Positions 11,589 through 23,999 of a stretch of DNA of 64,000 nt are shown one piece after another (positions within the stretch are counted from its first letter, which is position 1; each line of letters begins with the position of its first letter). The notes under the pieces are model-generated. The model saw only the letters and a program-made list of their open reading frames with translations. It made no database searches and had not been told where the DNA came from. The stretch is from Populus alba (taxonomy: Eukaryota > Streptophyta > Magnoliopsida > Malpighiales > Salicaceae), in NCBI RefSeq assembly GCF_005239225.2, contig NC_133297.1:7386392-7450391 (forward strand), given 5' to 3'. Both the position numbers and the translations under genes were made by a program.

Positions 11589-14500
11589 AACTCTGGAGTC
11601 GTTCTGTGTTGGAATTTGTACAGCCCATTCATTCAAAGGATTCAAAGGATCTGGACAAAGTGTTGCTGACATTGTGGTTCATGAGTGGTTATATTTTGGA
11701 TGGTAGGTATAGCTCTGATGTCTGGAAACTATATCTTAAATATAAGGCTGGATCTTTGATATTTTGTTAGTGTATGTTGATTGTCGTGCATGTAAAAAGT
11801 GATAGTGTGCTGTGACTTGCAGAAATGGAGTAATTGTGCAATTGTTTTCCAATTTTTGTTGATGCTTGTTCTTGTTCGGTCATCAATTTAAAATTCAGGT
11901 CACCTCATTTCTGTTTTAGATCCAGCATTAAAGTAAATTCTGTAGGCAGAGCACTACATGGTAATAATCTAAATGCGGCACCGAATCCCTGCTGATCTTC
12001 GTTTTTGAAAATAACTTGGAAATTAAACAGTGGTATCCAAGCAAACTAATCGGTTCGATTTCCTTCCTTTTTCTTTCTTGCTCCTGTAAAATCAGGGAAG
12101 GTATCGAAGGTATCTTGTTGAGTATATTATTTACAACGCAATATGCTCTCCATTGGAACCATTTTGTGGTGTTTCCTCGAACCTTTGACAATCCTGTGTC
12201 GTGTTCATGGGCCTCACCCCCACCATATATCACCTGTCAAGACTTTAACAAGGAGCTAGGACTTGATGTATAAACAATCCATGTTCTGAAGTTATTTTCT
12301 CTGCTATTACAGGAACATGTCGTGACGTTTTTTAATGTTTTGAGTTCAAATCTTTTGAAGCGAGAAACTTTATTAAATTTTTCTAAATGTATGAAATCTG
12401 ATTTTATCATCAAATTGAAAGGCATTTTAAATTTAAAATATCTATCGTCGTAGCTTGTTTGTTTAACCGATGATTCGAACATCCGGTCATCGGTAACAGA
12501 TCTGTTTATGTAATAATAAAAAAAATCGAGAAGAGTTTGAAGCATTTCGCTATCTCATTTGGGAGGAGAAGACATTTCAAGTCTGGTACCTTTGAATCTC
12601 TTGAAAGACACTTGAGAAAGGGTTTTCTCTTCTCCCAACGGAACTGTACGACCTGAAAGAACATATGACTATGAGTTGGTTTTTAACGAGATTGGCCTAG
12701 CCAATCATTGGTCTATCAGTACAGAAGAAGCAGAGAGACGTGGCACTTTGTTTATTCGAAGGATCCTTTCCTTCCAAACAATGATTGCCCCACAAACACA
12801 CATGATCAGACTGTGTGGCAGTGCTATGCGGGCCTCCCTCCTGGGCTCGTGCCTTTCTGAGCCTGGTTCCCGAGGATGGGCACGAGGCCCACGTCCCAAA
12901 GTAGATTACCTTTCCTTTGCTGGTTTGTTTGCGGCACCGGAGTGCAGCTTGATCTGTGCCAGCAAATGATATTTTCTATGGCCCATCCAAATGCATGGTG
13001 GCAAGTGGCACGTGGCAAATTGTAAATGCCACGGTGTAGTAGGTGACAAGGCAAATGTCACTGACCTGTCAGGGAAGTATCCTCCCACGCAACTGGGATA
13101 TTAAAGGCATTCAGGAATTTGGCAAAACTCTGATTGTGCTGGAAGGCTCTATATTCAAAGCTTTTGCTTTATTTGCTAAAATACAAGGGGGCAGTGTCCC
13201 TTTCCAGTCCCCACATGAGGCCCTCCAGAATCTTATCAAACACCAACAGCATTGGTTCTGAACTCAGAACGGTAGGTTCACTGAGTTGTACTTTGGTTTT
13301 TTATGGCAGTCTTCTCCCTCTCAATCACTAGTTTTATCCTCGATGCATGTAAGATCAGATCCCATAACTCCTTTTCATCTTTGGTGTGAATAAAACTTGA
13401 TCCAAAAACCACCTTTTTAAAAAAAAACCAAGATCCAGAAATACTCGGTAACGAGTAAACAACTTAGTGACATATATCAAAGTGCTGGTTCGTTTTAATT
13501 CTCCTTGGCGGGGAAAGTTTTATATCTTGAGTTTGAACCATACAAAGGGGTTGTTATTCTCCTCTTTCTTCATCTGCAATCAATACTTTGAATATAGGCC
13601 TGTACATTGACTATTTTTCTTGTCGTGAAAGGTGTTCATGAAATGCTTTCTGAACAATTGATTATCATCAATCTCTAGCAGTCAAGATCAGCAGTGCCTG
13701 AAAGAAACGACATCTCTCTCTCTCTCTCTCTCTCAATGGGCATAAAGTAATGTGGTGTGTGTAGGTGGGTGGGTTTATAAATATGAAAATTAGGATAACG
13801 CTAATCTTGATTAATTCATTAAAAAATCACCATTAGCATATTTTAATACTAATAATGTGTTTTTGTCAGGTCCCGGTAACTAGTTTATTTAGTACAAACA
13901 GGTACACCGACATGCGCCTTCTTGGGCATCTCAAAAAGCAGTATAATGTTATAGTAACTCGCTGATGTTTAGTCCTTTTTAGAGCTCGTCACATAACGTC
14001 AGTTTGAAAATATAATTTTGCTAATGTCCAGAAAAGAAAGGGACGGTATTAGACTACGCATCGTTCAATATTTTTTCCCACCATGCTTGGGCTGTATTCC
14101 ACTTGATTCCAAATATATATATATATATAATTTACTCATTATTAAAAATATGTTTTAGCGCACACGTGTATTTTTCCATATCTTAATTTTTAAAAAATTA
14201 ATTTTATTAGAAGTTTTATGTTTTCATTTCATCAAATTAATTGAAAAAATAAATGGTTCAAATAAAAATAAAAAACTATTTTATATAAGTTTATAATTCA
14301 AAACAAATAACAAAATGAATGAACAACCGTGACTATTTTTTTGGATTGAAAAAAATTAATTAACCTAATAATCGTTCATATTAAAAGTATAATATCTCCA
14401 GGTTTTTAACACTGTGAAAGGAAATGATATCATTATTGAAGAATTAATCTAACAATTAGAACATACATAATAAAGAAAAATGAAAATTAGTCATGATCTC

Positions 14501-15388
14501 AAAGAAATAAAAACAACGAAGACGCTGTGGATGTGATCTTTAAATTCTCACAGAACCCTCAATCCCCTAGAGAAGTTTTTGGAGATTGAATAATAATAAA
14601 AATCATGCATCCATGATAAAATTCATATCTCATATTCTCAATTACATTAGGTTTTAACTTATGTATATTTCATGATAATAAAAATTAGGTGTTAACTTAT
14701 GTTGGTGAAAATATTTTATTTGACATATGATTGATTTAATTATTTATTTTATCATTAAGTATATTTCAAGAAATGATTAAATGACCTAAGTAAAATATAA
14801 TTCTACCGTTATTATAAGTTTTTTTAACATGATTTTGATAAGGGGAGAAGTTACCATTTTAAGCTAATTAAAAAAATAATATGCTCATTCCTTCATCTCA
14901 GCTTGTGAGGGAAAGACGGCGATAGCGAAAATGAAAAATAATGATATTTATTTATTATTTTAATTATATTATTTTGATGATAATAAATATTAAGAATTAA
15001 ATAAATATGTATACACTTTACTCCATCATATTCCCCATCAACCAAACAAAGATAATTATTCTATCTTGTTCAACACTATCAAATACAACTTTCTCTTTAT
15101 TTTATATTTCATCTTATCTCATTTATTCCAATTATTTTTATGTCTTCAAATAAGAATCAAAAAGCACTCGAAGAGGAAAAATAACAGGATTTTCTTTAAC
15201 AAACTCACACTCACTGCTCTATAAGTAATTAACTACCAAATAAATCCAATCAAAATAAAAACATTAATTTTTTCATGCTAAAACACCATTTGGGTTGTTG
15301 AGGAAAACCAGTTACGGTTTCAGTTTACACTTCTCCTTTTTTTTCCCTCCCACAATCAAAGAGAATTTGCCGGTCTCTCTGAAACCAA
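11589..15388. other. Intergenic DNA between the EDR4-like and TBL genes
   Basis: The first few hundred bases are probably the 3' UTR of the EDR4-like gene. Positions 12600-13330 are clearly less AT-rich than their surroundings and contain a G-box core (GGCACGTGGC near 13007), but no convincing gene is seen. A (TC)11 tract lies at 13713-13734. From 13800 to 15200 the DNA is very AT-rich with an (AT)n tract near 14113. A TATAAG box at 15220-15225, about 170 bp before the TBL start, may be that gene's TATA element. Confidence 0.5.
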
Positions 15389-18300
15389 ATGGTGAAGGAA
15401 ATGAGGTCTGTTGTGAACCCATTTTCACCCCTTAAACACAATAATGTCATTATAAAGTTCGCGGTCTCATTTCTCTTGGTTGGCCTTGCTTTCCATTTAT
15501 TAGTCTCTGATTCATTCAGATTCTCTTCAGTTGTTGAGACACCAGTACCAGCTAATGAAGAGACTGAACCAGAGTCTTTAGTGGCTTCTTTGCCTGCTGA
15601 AGAGCCACTATCTAATGATTTCGCAGCTAATGAAAGCCAGACTTCACAGCCAGGTATCCAAATTTTGTTTCCTTTTCTTTTTCTATACATGCCTGAATAT
15701 GAAAGTGATAATCCGGATGAGGAATCGGTTTAATTACAAGAAAGATTTGTAGAAATGAGGATATGGGTTTTCTTGGCCGTGAAAACTGGATTCAAGATTG
15801 TCTTAATTCTTCCACTCTCTTTCTTTCATTTGCATTTTCTGAATATTTGAAGATTGGGCCAAACACTTTTGTGGTAATTGTTTTTTTGTGCATTTGTTTA
15901 TTCTGTTTACAGTCCCGGGTTCTTTTATCTCGTCTTGTCCAATTCTTGAGAGTTGGTCAATGCAGACAGACCACTCACCATTTAATTCAACTACAACTTG
16001 GCAGTTTTTTTTTTTTTGGGTGCTAGGTAGCTTGTCTGGTTTTACTTTTGGAATCTAATCTAAATCTGAATAATGCAAACTAGTGTCTTGAATTCTGCAC
16101 TCTGCACTACACCGATTGAACTTTTTTTTTTTTTTTTCATTTAAAAGGCATGTGCTACCGTTTCGTAGAATTATGTTTTCTGTCTAGTCTCTGTATTAGC
16201 ATTCACATTCAGTTAATACTCCTACTAGTGTAGTGATGATTTTCCACGCATGTAATTGCAGGAAAGTGCGATTTGTTTGTTGGAGATTGGATACCTGACC
16301 CTTCGGGTCCGTTTTACACAAATCAGAGTTGCCTTCAAATTGAAGGTCATCAAAACTGCATGAAAAATGGAAGATCTGATTCAGGGTACCTCCACTGGAG
16401 GTGGAATCCACGGGGCTGCAGTCTCCCCAGGTTTAATCCTAAGAAATTTCTTCGCCTGATGAGGAATAAATCATGGGCCTTTATTGGTGATTCCATTTCT
16501 CGTAACCATGTCCAGTCATTGCTTTGCACTCTCTCTCAGGTAAAAACCAAGAGCTTAAAGAAAATCTCTCTGTCCTTAGCCTTTGGATTTCTCGATTTAC
16601 TGTCAATAATCTAACACTTGCTTGACCAGGTTCTTCAACCATTGGTACGTTTTTGGAAATAATTTCTTGGTTAGGTGCATTGATCATTTAATTGTGCTAA
16701 ATTGATATCTGAAGCACTTTAGATCATCAATACGTGCCTCGTGCTGCCTCTCTCATTGAAAACTGATCTAGTCAAGAGAGTTGGAGTAGAAGCTAAGTTT
16801 AATTAATCTAGAATGATTGGTATACATTAGCCACCTTCACATGTGAAGATAGAATTGCTAACTAGGCATTGAGCTGAGGTGGTGGGGATTTGAGGTTCTT
16901 ATGATTAAAGACACTATGCCTCCTTTTCAAAAGCACACAGAGGCCTCTAATTCTCCACATCACTGCTGTAAATATTTCTGCAGTGATCATGGGACAGGGT
17001 TCTGATTTCCCATGAATTACTGTCGAAAATTGGGGTTTTATATTTAAGGGCTTTTGTTGTCTGCTTTGCCAGCTTGAATTTGGCTGTTTCTTTTCTTTTC
17101 TTTATCCTCATGATGCTAGATCATATAGATGTTGATGTTCGAACATCAATCTTAATCTATTGTGGAGTACAGCTGCTGCTTTAATGGTTAGAGCACAGCT
17201 TTTAAGAGGTTATCCAGTCCTTTTCTGAGATGGTTTACCAACCATACATGTGAAGGATTTCGATTGTCATCTTGAATCTTCATGTCCACTCAGGACACTG
17301 AACTATTGTCAAGCACACACTCACAACAATTCTTGTTGGCTGGTCTATGTGATTATTTGGCATCAATAATTGGCAACTGTTAGTAGTTTTATTGGCCAAC
17401 ATAATAAAACCAAATTTGAACCCATTGATCCAAACAAAATCTTGCACGGAATAAAATATACATGATCGTAAATGATATTTGTTTGGCCTCATCTTTCTTG
17501 TTTTGGAATGATATGTTTGATTGTCTAGAAAAGGAATAAAAATAGAAGGGACTAGGAGATCCAACAGAAAACTGATCTGCCATGCAAAGAGTAGGGATGT
17601 GTTCATGGGGTTTTTTGTTTTTTTTTTTTATGATTTTGTGCAGCAGCATTATATTCTGTTGGGAGTTTTTGAAATTTGGTTCCATAGGCAATAATTGATC
17701 GATTTCTTGTTATTTATGTCCAATAGGTGGAGCAAGCTGTTGAGGTCTACCACGATGAGGAATACAGGTCGAAAATATGGCGCTTTCCATCTCACAACTT
17801 CACACTTTCAGTAATTTGGACCCCGTTCCTTATCAAAGCAGATATTTTTGAAGACATGAATGGAGTTTCCTCTTCAGAAATCCAGCTTCATCTAGATAAA
17901 CTTGATAAAAAATGGACCGATCAATATAGGAATCTTGATTATGCAATAATTGCTGGAGGGAAATGGTTCCTGAAAACTGCCATATACCATGAGAACAATG
18001 TGGTTACAGGCTGCCATTACTGCCCTGGAAAGAATTTGACCGAGCTAGGGTTTGATTATGCGTATCGCAAAGCAATGCAGCTGATTTTTAACTTCATTAC
18101 AAACTCTGGTCATAAAGCTCTTGCTTTCTTTCGAACGACTACGCCAGACCACTTCGAGAATGGAGAATGGTTTAGTGGGGGCACTTGCAATAGAAAGGTA
18201 CCCTTCAAAGAAGATGAGGTTAGTATGACCGATGTAGACACAATAATGCATAATATTGAACTGGAAGAATTTGAGAAGGCTACAGCATTAGGGCCTGAAA

Positions 18301-18506
18301 AGGGGGTGGCTTTGAAACTTCTGGATACGACTCGATTATCATTGTTGAGACCAGATGGGCACCCAGGACCATACAGGCAGTTCCAGCCATTTGCAGAAGA
18401 TAAGAATGCTCAAGTTCAGAATGATTGCTTACACTGGTGCTTGCCAGGGCCAATAGACTCTTGGAATGATTTGGTGATGGAGATGATAGTCAATGGTGGA
18501 ATATAG
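15389..18506 (+). CDS. TBL25/26: Trichome-birefringence-like (TBL25/26-type) polysaccharide O-acetyltransferase, 440 aa
   Basis: Three exons (15389-15653, 16262-16539, 17727-18506) splice in frame to 440 residues. It is a type II Golgi membrane protein. A short cytosolic N-terminus is followed by one hydrophobic segment at about 21-41 and an acidic stem. The TBL domain starts at about C91 (CDLFVGDWIPDPSGPFY). The DUF231/PC-esterase region has the GDS box at G164-D165-S166 (WAFIGDSISRNHVQ) and the second signature DCLHWCLPG at 414-422 with H417. These supply the Ser/Asp-His catalytic residues. TBL proteins move acetyl groups onto wall polysaccharides. The TBL23-26 clade has been reported as mannan O-acetyltransferases (MOAT), which is the likely role here. 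Exon 2 is followed by GT and exon 3 begins with GTG (Val) after TTATTTATGTCCAATAG. An AATAAA at 18613-18618 is a possible poly(A) signal. The TBL25/26 assignment rests on sequence resemblance and on its position next to a DUF3133 gene. Confidence 0.9.
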
Positions 18507-20209
18507 CAATGACAGATGTTTGCTAGGCTCAGCTATTCCATGATTTTTCTTGACAAGCTTCGCTGAATAAGATTTTGATGATTGAATGAAGCGGGAATCG
18601 GTGTTAGATAAAAATAAACAGCTCATTTTCCTTGGGTTGTGCCAGCCTTAATGGGGATGCCATTACCCTGCCTTTGTACACCTGTTGGGTTGGCTTTTGT
18701 AACCTATTCTGCCATACACTTTGAATTTACAGTCGTTCTTTCGTAGGAAACCTACACTGTTCTTTGTTTTGGGTCCAACAGGACCAGCATAGCTTTTCAG
18801 TTGTAATCATACGCACCCTCAAAATATAATAATAATATTAACATATTGTACATTTGCCATCTGATTTGGTGCTTTCACACAAAAAAATGTTTTTCATACT
18901 ATGATGCATTTCTCATGTTATTCGATGCATAAATGCTAACGATTAGAGAACAGAATAACTAATAGTAAATCACCAGCCACAAGCTGCTGCATCAGGTAGC
19001 AAAACAAAGCTAGTAAACGCATCATCAGTCAGTAAAAGTGTTAGCATCTACTTGAAACCACTATTGCATTGATAAAATACCCTGCGGCTCAACCAGCCAT
19101 CCGAGGAGGTCAATTCAAAACCACATTTTTTTTTAGGAGAACAACAAAAAACACAAACTTGCCAGATGAATTTAGTTGCCCTTGCCACTAGCCCATTGGC
19201 AGGTCGCATTCGACTTACCCAAGCATTTCCAAGGTTCAACTATGTCTACATTATAAAGGCTCTCCCTGGGACTTGAGGGAGGCAACGTGATTATTGAGCG
19301 AAAAGGAAATGAAACAGCTTGTCCAATTGAAATCAGCTCAGACAAAGTATACAACGTATTACACAGTACAAAATTGTAAGACCATGTTTTTATCAACAAA
19401 CAGCGATAGCTTTTTGACTCCTAAATTCTAACCCTTCAATAGTAAATAAAATAACAAGTAAAGTTGCAAGTTAATATACTTGAGGGAAAATCCAGACATT
19501 GCCGCTTCTCTTGAATGGCAAGGGCCAAATCTTCATCATAGGATATGCCTACGACTCTTTCCCCAATCATTGTGCCAATGGAATTCTATGGCTACCAGCA
19601 CAGAGCATTAAAATAAGATACCACTGAATTGCCTAATTATGTTAGTTTTTCACTTAAAAAATCAATATGACTTTGTTTCTTTGACCAAACTCTTTGGCTA
19701 CTGGTTACATGTATAGACAAACAATGCAATTTCTCAGGAAAAAATGTAGAAACTAAATATGAGCTGGTATTTTACAGAAAGAAAAACAGAACATGAAAGA
19801 ATGAAAAGCATTATTTTTACCAAAAATTCATAAGCACAGTCACATTTCATGTGAAATTCACTGCAAGTGAGTTGTGGCGGCTGCAGCCTTTCACTTACTT
19901 CTTGTGACAGGAATTAACAAAACAATTATTAAAAAAACTTCACAGCAACCATCATAAACCAAAGCAAGCAGTTGAATTGTGCTTTCTTTTGGAAGACTCT
20001 GTATGAGATTTAAAGCCAAAAGAACTTAGTGTTTGAACTATTAAGAAACAACTAAAACAGTTACTCAAATGTTGATTTAAAATCTCCACTTTATTATTCA
20101 GCTAAGAACTCAGGTCTCTCATAGCAGCTTTGGAAGATCCATTGTAATAAAAAGAACACAAACTCCCAACAAAGATTACAATGCATTCGTAACACATTTC
20201 ACCTCCATT
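18507..20209. other. Tail-to-tail spacer between the TBL and SDH8 genes
   Basis: The two genes converge, so this 1.7 kb holds both 3' UTRs and little else that I can name. The stretch near 19070-19400 has balanced composition and short open frames on the minus strand, none recognisable. No repeat ends or RNA genes are seen. Confidence 0.5.
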
Positions 20210-21141
20210 CTATTTGGTCAATGGTGTTGAATCCTGCTTCTTCTGCTCTGGTTTAAGATATGGATTCTGAAAATTTCAAACATATAACAAGGTATTAGAC
20301 GATTCATGATCACTCACAACTAAAACACAAAACAATTTCCAGCTAAAGGTACATGTCCAAAAAAGATATTCAAGAGTGGGCTATAAAAATAGACTTCCAA
20401 GCATGTTCAATCACATCACTTATGCAAATCCTAAATTATGAGACGACAGAATCTTCATGGAAAAAAAATGGAGCTGGAACACACTGCCTTCCCAGCTTCA
20501 TATTGCTAAGTGTTTCCGATGAAAATGACACCACTCTTATCTAATATCTGTTTTCATAAGATCTACAGTTGAGATGTTTGGGGTAGTGTAAGTGATCATG
20601 GGGTGGTAACTCATATCATGGGAGGAAATCATGCGCAGATGGAATCACCTGAAGATGATTTTCGGCTGACATTAAATGGATTGTTAAGATTTATACAGTT
20701 TGGTAATAATAATGTTTAAATTTCAGAGTATTAGCAAAAACAGCTACACGAAATATATAATCAGAACTAATAATGATAAAGATCAGGAACAAAAAATTGG
20801 ATTAATTAGTAACCAGTTAATTTTTTTCTTTACTTTCTTGGTCATCAATTTGTCACCATAGAAAATTAAAAAGAAGAAAAATAACACTTAAAAGATAAAT
20901 TTCTTCTTTCTGATTTGAGCGTAACAACATATATAGGAAGATAAATTACTCGATCAGATTTAAAAAAGATAAAAAAATAATTGAAATATAGTAAACTTTC
21001 ATAGCGGCTAAAACTGAAATGGAAAAACTAGGGTTAGGACTTTACTTCGAAGAAAAGGACGCGAACTGCTACAGCAGTGCCCATGATCCCGCCCAAGATT
21101 ACAACTGGCCCTGTTAGCAGACTCCATTTACGGTATATCAT
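20210..21141 (-). CDS. SDH8: Small mitochondrial membrane protein, probably succinate dehydrogenase subunit 8 (SDH8), 50 aa
   Basis: Exon 1 is 21141-21046 (32 codons, donor GAA|GTAAAG). Exon 2 is 20266-20210 (18 codons plus TAG, acceptor TTTTCAG|AATCC). They join in phase 0 to a 50-residue protein starting [12 protein letters not shown] and ending [11 protein letters not shown] glycine/valine-rich hydrophobic segment at about 10-31 suggests one membrane helix, followed by a charged tail ([11 protein letters not shown]). Plant complex II carries extra small subunits SDH5-SDH8. SDH8 in Arabidopsis is about this size and, from memory, At2g46390 sits between a DUF3133 gene and WRKY46, both of which occur in this window. 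Regulation fits a respiratory gene: three TGGGCY site II elements lie upstream. The weak point is that so short a protein cannot be assigned by sequence memory alone. The gene structure itself is well supported. Confidence 0.7.
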
Positions 21142-21257
21142 CTTTTCCTCTCCGATTTCAGTTTATTCTCTTCCTTCAATCCACGGAGACCACACCCACT
21201 TCAAAATCTACAATTATTTGCCTCTCTTCGATTGGGGGTGCCTCCTGGATTTTTAGC

Positions 21258-21352
21258 TGGGCCTGTTAATAGACTGGGCTCCAGTAGGCTTTTGTTATGT
21301 CGGTTCATTTTGCACACAAGTTTCTCAGTTCTTCTAGCTGTCAGATTGGGCT
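21258..21352. promoter_or_regulatory. Cluster of site II (TGGGCY) elements upstream of SDH8
   Basis: TGGGCC at 21258-21263, TGGGCT at 21275-21280 and TGGGCT at 21347-21352 lie 117-211 bp upstream of the SDH8 ATG, written here on the plus strand (GGCCCA/AGCCCA in gene orientation). Site II elements of this kind are known to drive nuclear genes for mitochondrial respiratory proteins through TCP factors. No TATA box is evident. Confidence 0.55.
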
Positions 21353-21399
21353 TCTCAATTCTTATTCCTATGGGTAAATTTTATACTCCCTTCCTCCTA

Positions 21400-23282
21400 A
21401 AAACAAATATCCAAAACTATTTTCCTACAATACTTCTAATTAAAACCCTTTTATGATACAAAAAGTACAATTAAAAGAAAATTAAGGACTAAAATTAATG
21501 ATATGATACAATTAAGGATATTCTTAATTTTTATAGAAAGACGAATATGATAAAGAATATGATAAAGACTATTCTAAAAATAATGATTTGTTTTGTTAGA
21601 CTTATGTGATTAACAAGAATAATTTTTCTGTTTGACAATTACAAATGACATGATTGGTTTACATATATCCAGAACAGGTTCACTGTTAAAAAATTAGAAA
21701 ATGTAAAATAAATACTTCGTCCATAAAATACTATCATCAAAAACTTGATTATCAAGATTTTTATTTTGTCGGACTGTAAAAAGTAGTTTACAATCCGAGG
21801 TACATCATGAATCTAATCAAAATTTTATTGAATATAAAAAATATGTTGGAGTTACAACTATTTATATTATTATTAAATTTAGCTCAATGAGTCAATTTTA
21901 AAATTTTTTAATTTGATTTTTTTAACCTAGTCTTGATTTAAAATTAAATTCTGTTAAAATTATCTTAGCATGATTTAATTAATTTGACGGGTTTAAAAAA
22001 TATATGAATGACAAGTAAAATAGCATGATTCGACTTGAAAAAATTTCAAGGATGGTATTTTGTTTAATATTTAAAGAGTGACATGCAAAGTCAATCCAAG
22101 CTTTGTGACTTAATTAGATTTGATAACTTTGTTTTTTTGTTAAAAAAGAAAATTACTTTTTACTTAATTATATAATAACAAATACATATACTCGTAAGAT
22201 AAAGTATAAATCAAATGTCAAGATACTTGTTTGAGACTCTGATAATTTTATAGAAAGTAAACTAAAATAAATTATGAAGACCAATTCAAAACCAATCAAA
22301 TATTTAAAGAAAATTTTTTAAAAAAAAAAACAATAAAAAACCTAACATTGGAGGATGAAGTTAGAAAAAAATATCAAATAAAAAAATGATGACAATGAAA
22401 GAATGGTGAAATTAGAAAATAAATCAAGAAAAAAATCAAATAAAAAACGATGCAAATAAAAAAAATAAAAAAAATGTACAAAGAACAAAATAATGGTTGA
22501 GACAAACAAGTTGGCATTGGTGGTCCAATATGTATAAGTCTTAAAAAAAGCCTAGGCGCATGGGCTAGCCAGCCTAAGCTCATGCGCTTAAGCCTTTGTT
22601 TTTTAAAAAATGAATAATATTTCATCTACCTCTTATTTTTTTTTAGATTTTTAGAAAAAAATAAGTGAAAAATTAAAGGGCATATATTTCTTACCTAGAA
22701 ATTCATTTTTCAGCCTACTTTCACCTTAAAATATCCACTAAACACCCTTAAAACCACTCAAAACCAATTTATCAAGCCAAAGAACCCCAAAGCAATTTAA
22801 AAATACAAAATCAAACCGAAAAAAAACTCTCTCAATATTTATTTTTTTTTCATGCAAGATAAAGTCTAAAAACAATCATCATCGAACTTTTCTTATCGAA
22901 TGAAATTCTTTACACCAAACTTGGCAATTTTGGTTGTCATAATTGTGACAACTAACAATTTTTTCTCTATTATTGTTTTTTTGAAAATTTCTTTAAAACT
23001 CAGAGACTTAAAATAATTAAATTAAAAATTGTCACAAATATAAAGGGATTCAATATATTTCCTTTGCATTTTACTTTTCAGTCTTCTATTTTTTAGTTTG
23101 ATTTTTTTTTTAATTTTACTAATTAGACTATAAAATGATTAAATTGAAGAAATAAAAATTTGAAAAGAAAGTAGCTTCATTTTTTTATATAAATAATGAA
23201 GCATCATAACCTCATATTTTGTTAGTATACTAGGCAATGGACCACCATTTTTATTTTGTTATCTCTACACAATATATAAATA
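21400..23282. repeat. Repeat-derived AT-rich DNA, including a copy of dispersed family F
   Basis: Positions 21700-22450 look like a decayed LTR-type repeat, with text such as TTTTTACTTAATTATATAATAA that recurs at about 63027-63047. Positions 22500-22830 (-) resemble the family F repeat also found near 35270, 50580 and 57100. Shared features are a GGGCTAGCC/CCTAGGCGC box, a T-rich tract, CACCCTTAAAACCACTCAAAACC, and an AAACCGAAAAAAA stretch. No target duplications were found and no gene is present. Confidence 0.4.
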
Positions 23283-23480
23283 GCTTCATTGTTGGGATCA
23301 TTAGTTGCCAAACTAAACTAGAAGAGCTTGCGAGTCTTTTTCACCCTCAACAATAGAAGAAGGAAGAGTTGTTGTAGCTCTTATGAAAGAGAAGACCAAC
23401 TAATAGAAGAAGATTACTTCAATGATTTCTTAGGGAGACATCAAAAGGAAAATAATTCAAAGTTACGTGGTAAACCATCA
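23283..23480 (+). repeat. First copy of a two-copy unidentified repeat (partner near 55918)
   Basis: This stretch and 55918-56125 share long diverged similarity in the same order. Shared words include TTGGTTGCCA/TTAGTTGCCAAACT, GAAGAG, GGCCAACTAATAGAA / GACCAACTAATAGAA, ACTTCAATGATT / GCTTCAATGATT, and AAATAAATATTGTG downstream. Each copy is preceded by a TATA-like tract (TATATAAATAGC here). The open frame here (MRVFFTLNNRRRK...) is not preserved in the partner, so I treat it as repeat or gene relic, not a gene. Confidence 0.5.
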
Positions 23481-23999
23481 TTTCATCTAGAGAATATTAA
23501 TCCACCATATATATATATATATACCAAATAAATATTGTGTATCTGTGGTGTGATAAAAATTTGAAAATGGTATGATGAATATGTTGAAAGTTGGGATAAA
23601 TAAACAATGACTAAATGTGAAGAAGATGTATTGCACAAGTAAATAATGTAAAGAAAAGCAAGTAGAATACACACACGTATTTTGCGCAGACATAAACTTA
23701 TAAATCAATGAGCAAATGGAGAAATATATAAACGCAATTAACTGAAATTTATATGTGTATATAAAACATGCAGAACATTACATTATGAAATATTTCAAAA
23801 AAAAAATGTGTAAAGAGTATATTTATTTGTTGATGAACTTCGAACAAATAAAAAAAATAAAATGCTTTATTGTCAAGAATTATATTATTTGTTTTTAAAA
23901 TTGTATTATTTATCACTTGGTGTAAACGATTTCAACACAAACAATCCACAAAATTCAAGCAAGACACTTACTTGCCATTAAATGAAATTAAAAAATCTT
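23481..23999. other. AT-rich spacer
   Basis: It contains a short (AT)n tract at about 23508-23522 and otherwise featureless AT-rich DNA. No gene or repeat end is seen. Confidence 0.5.

Noticed and set aside
11226..11672. 148-codon minus-strand frame over the last EDR4-like exon
   Set aside because: It is antisense to a well-supported exon and contains the tandem 27-bp repeat. It is a shadow frame.
12045..12062. tRNA B-box-like GGTTCGATTTCC
   Set aside because: No matching A box, acceptor stem or cloverleaf could be formed around it.
12676..13331. Several 60-97-codon frames on both strands
   Set aside because: They overlap one another in many frames because the DNA is less AT-rich. None resembles a protein family or shows splice support.
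22374..22625. 83-codon minus-strand hydrophobic frame
   Set aside because: It is a translation of A-rich repeat DNA giving runs of F, I and L. It is not a membrane protein gene.
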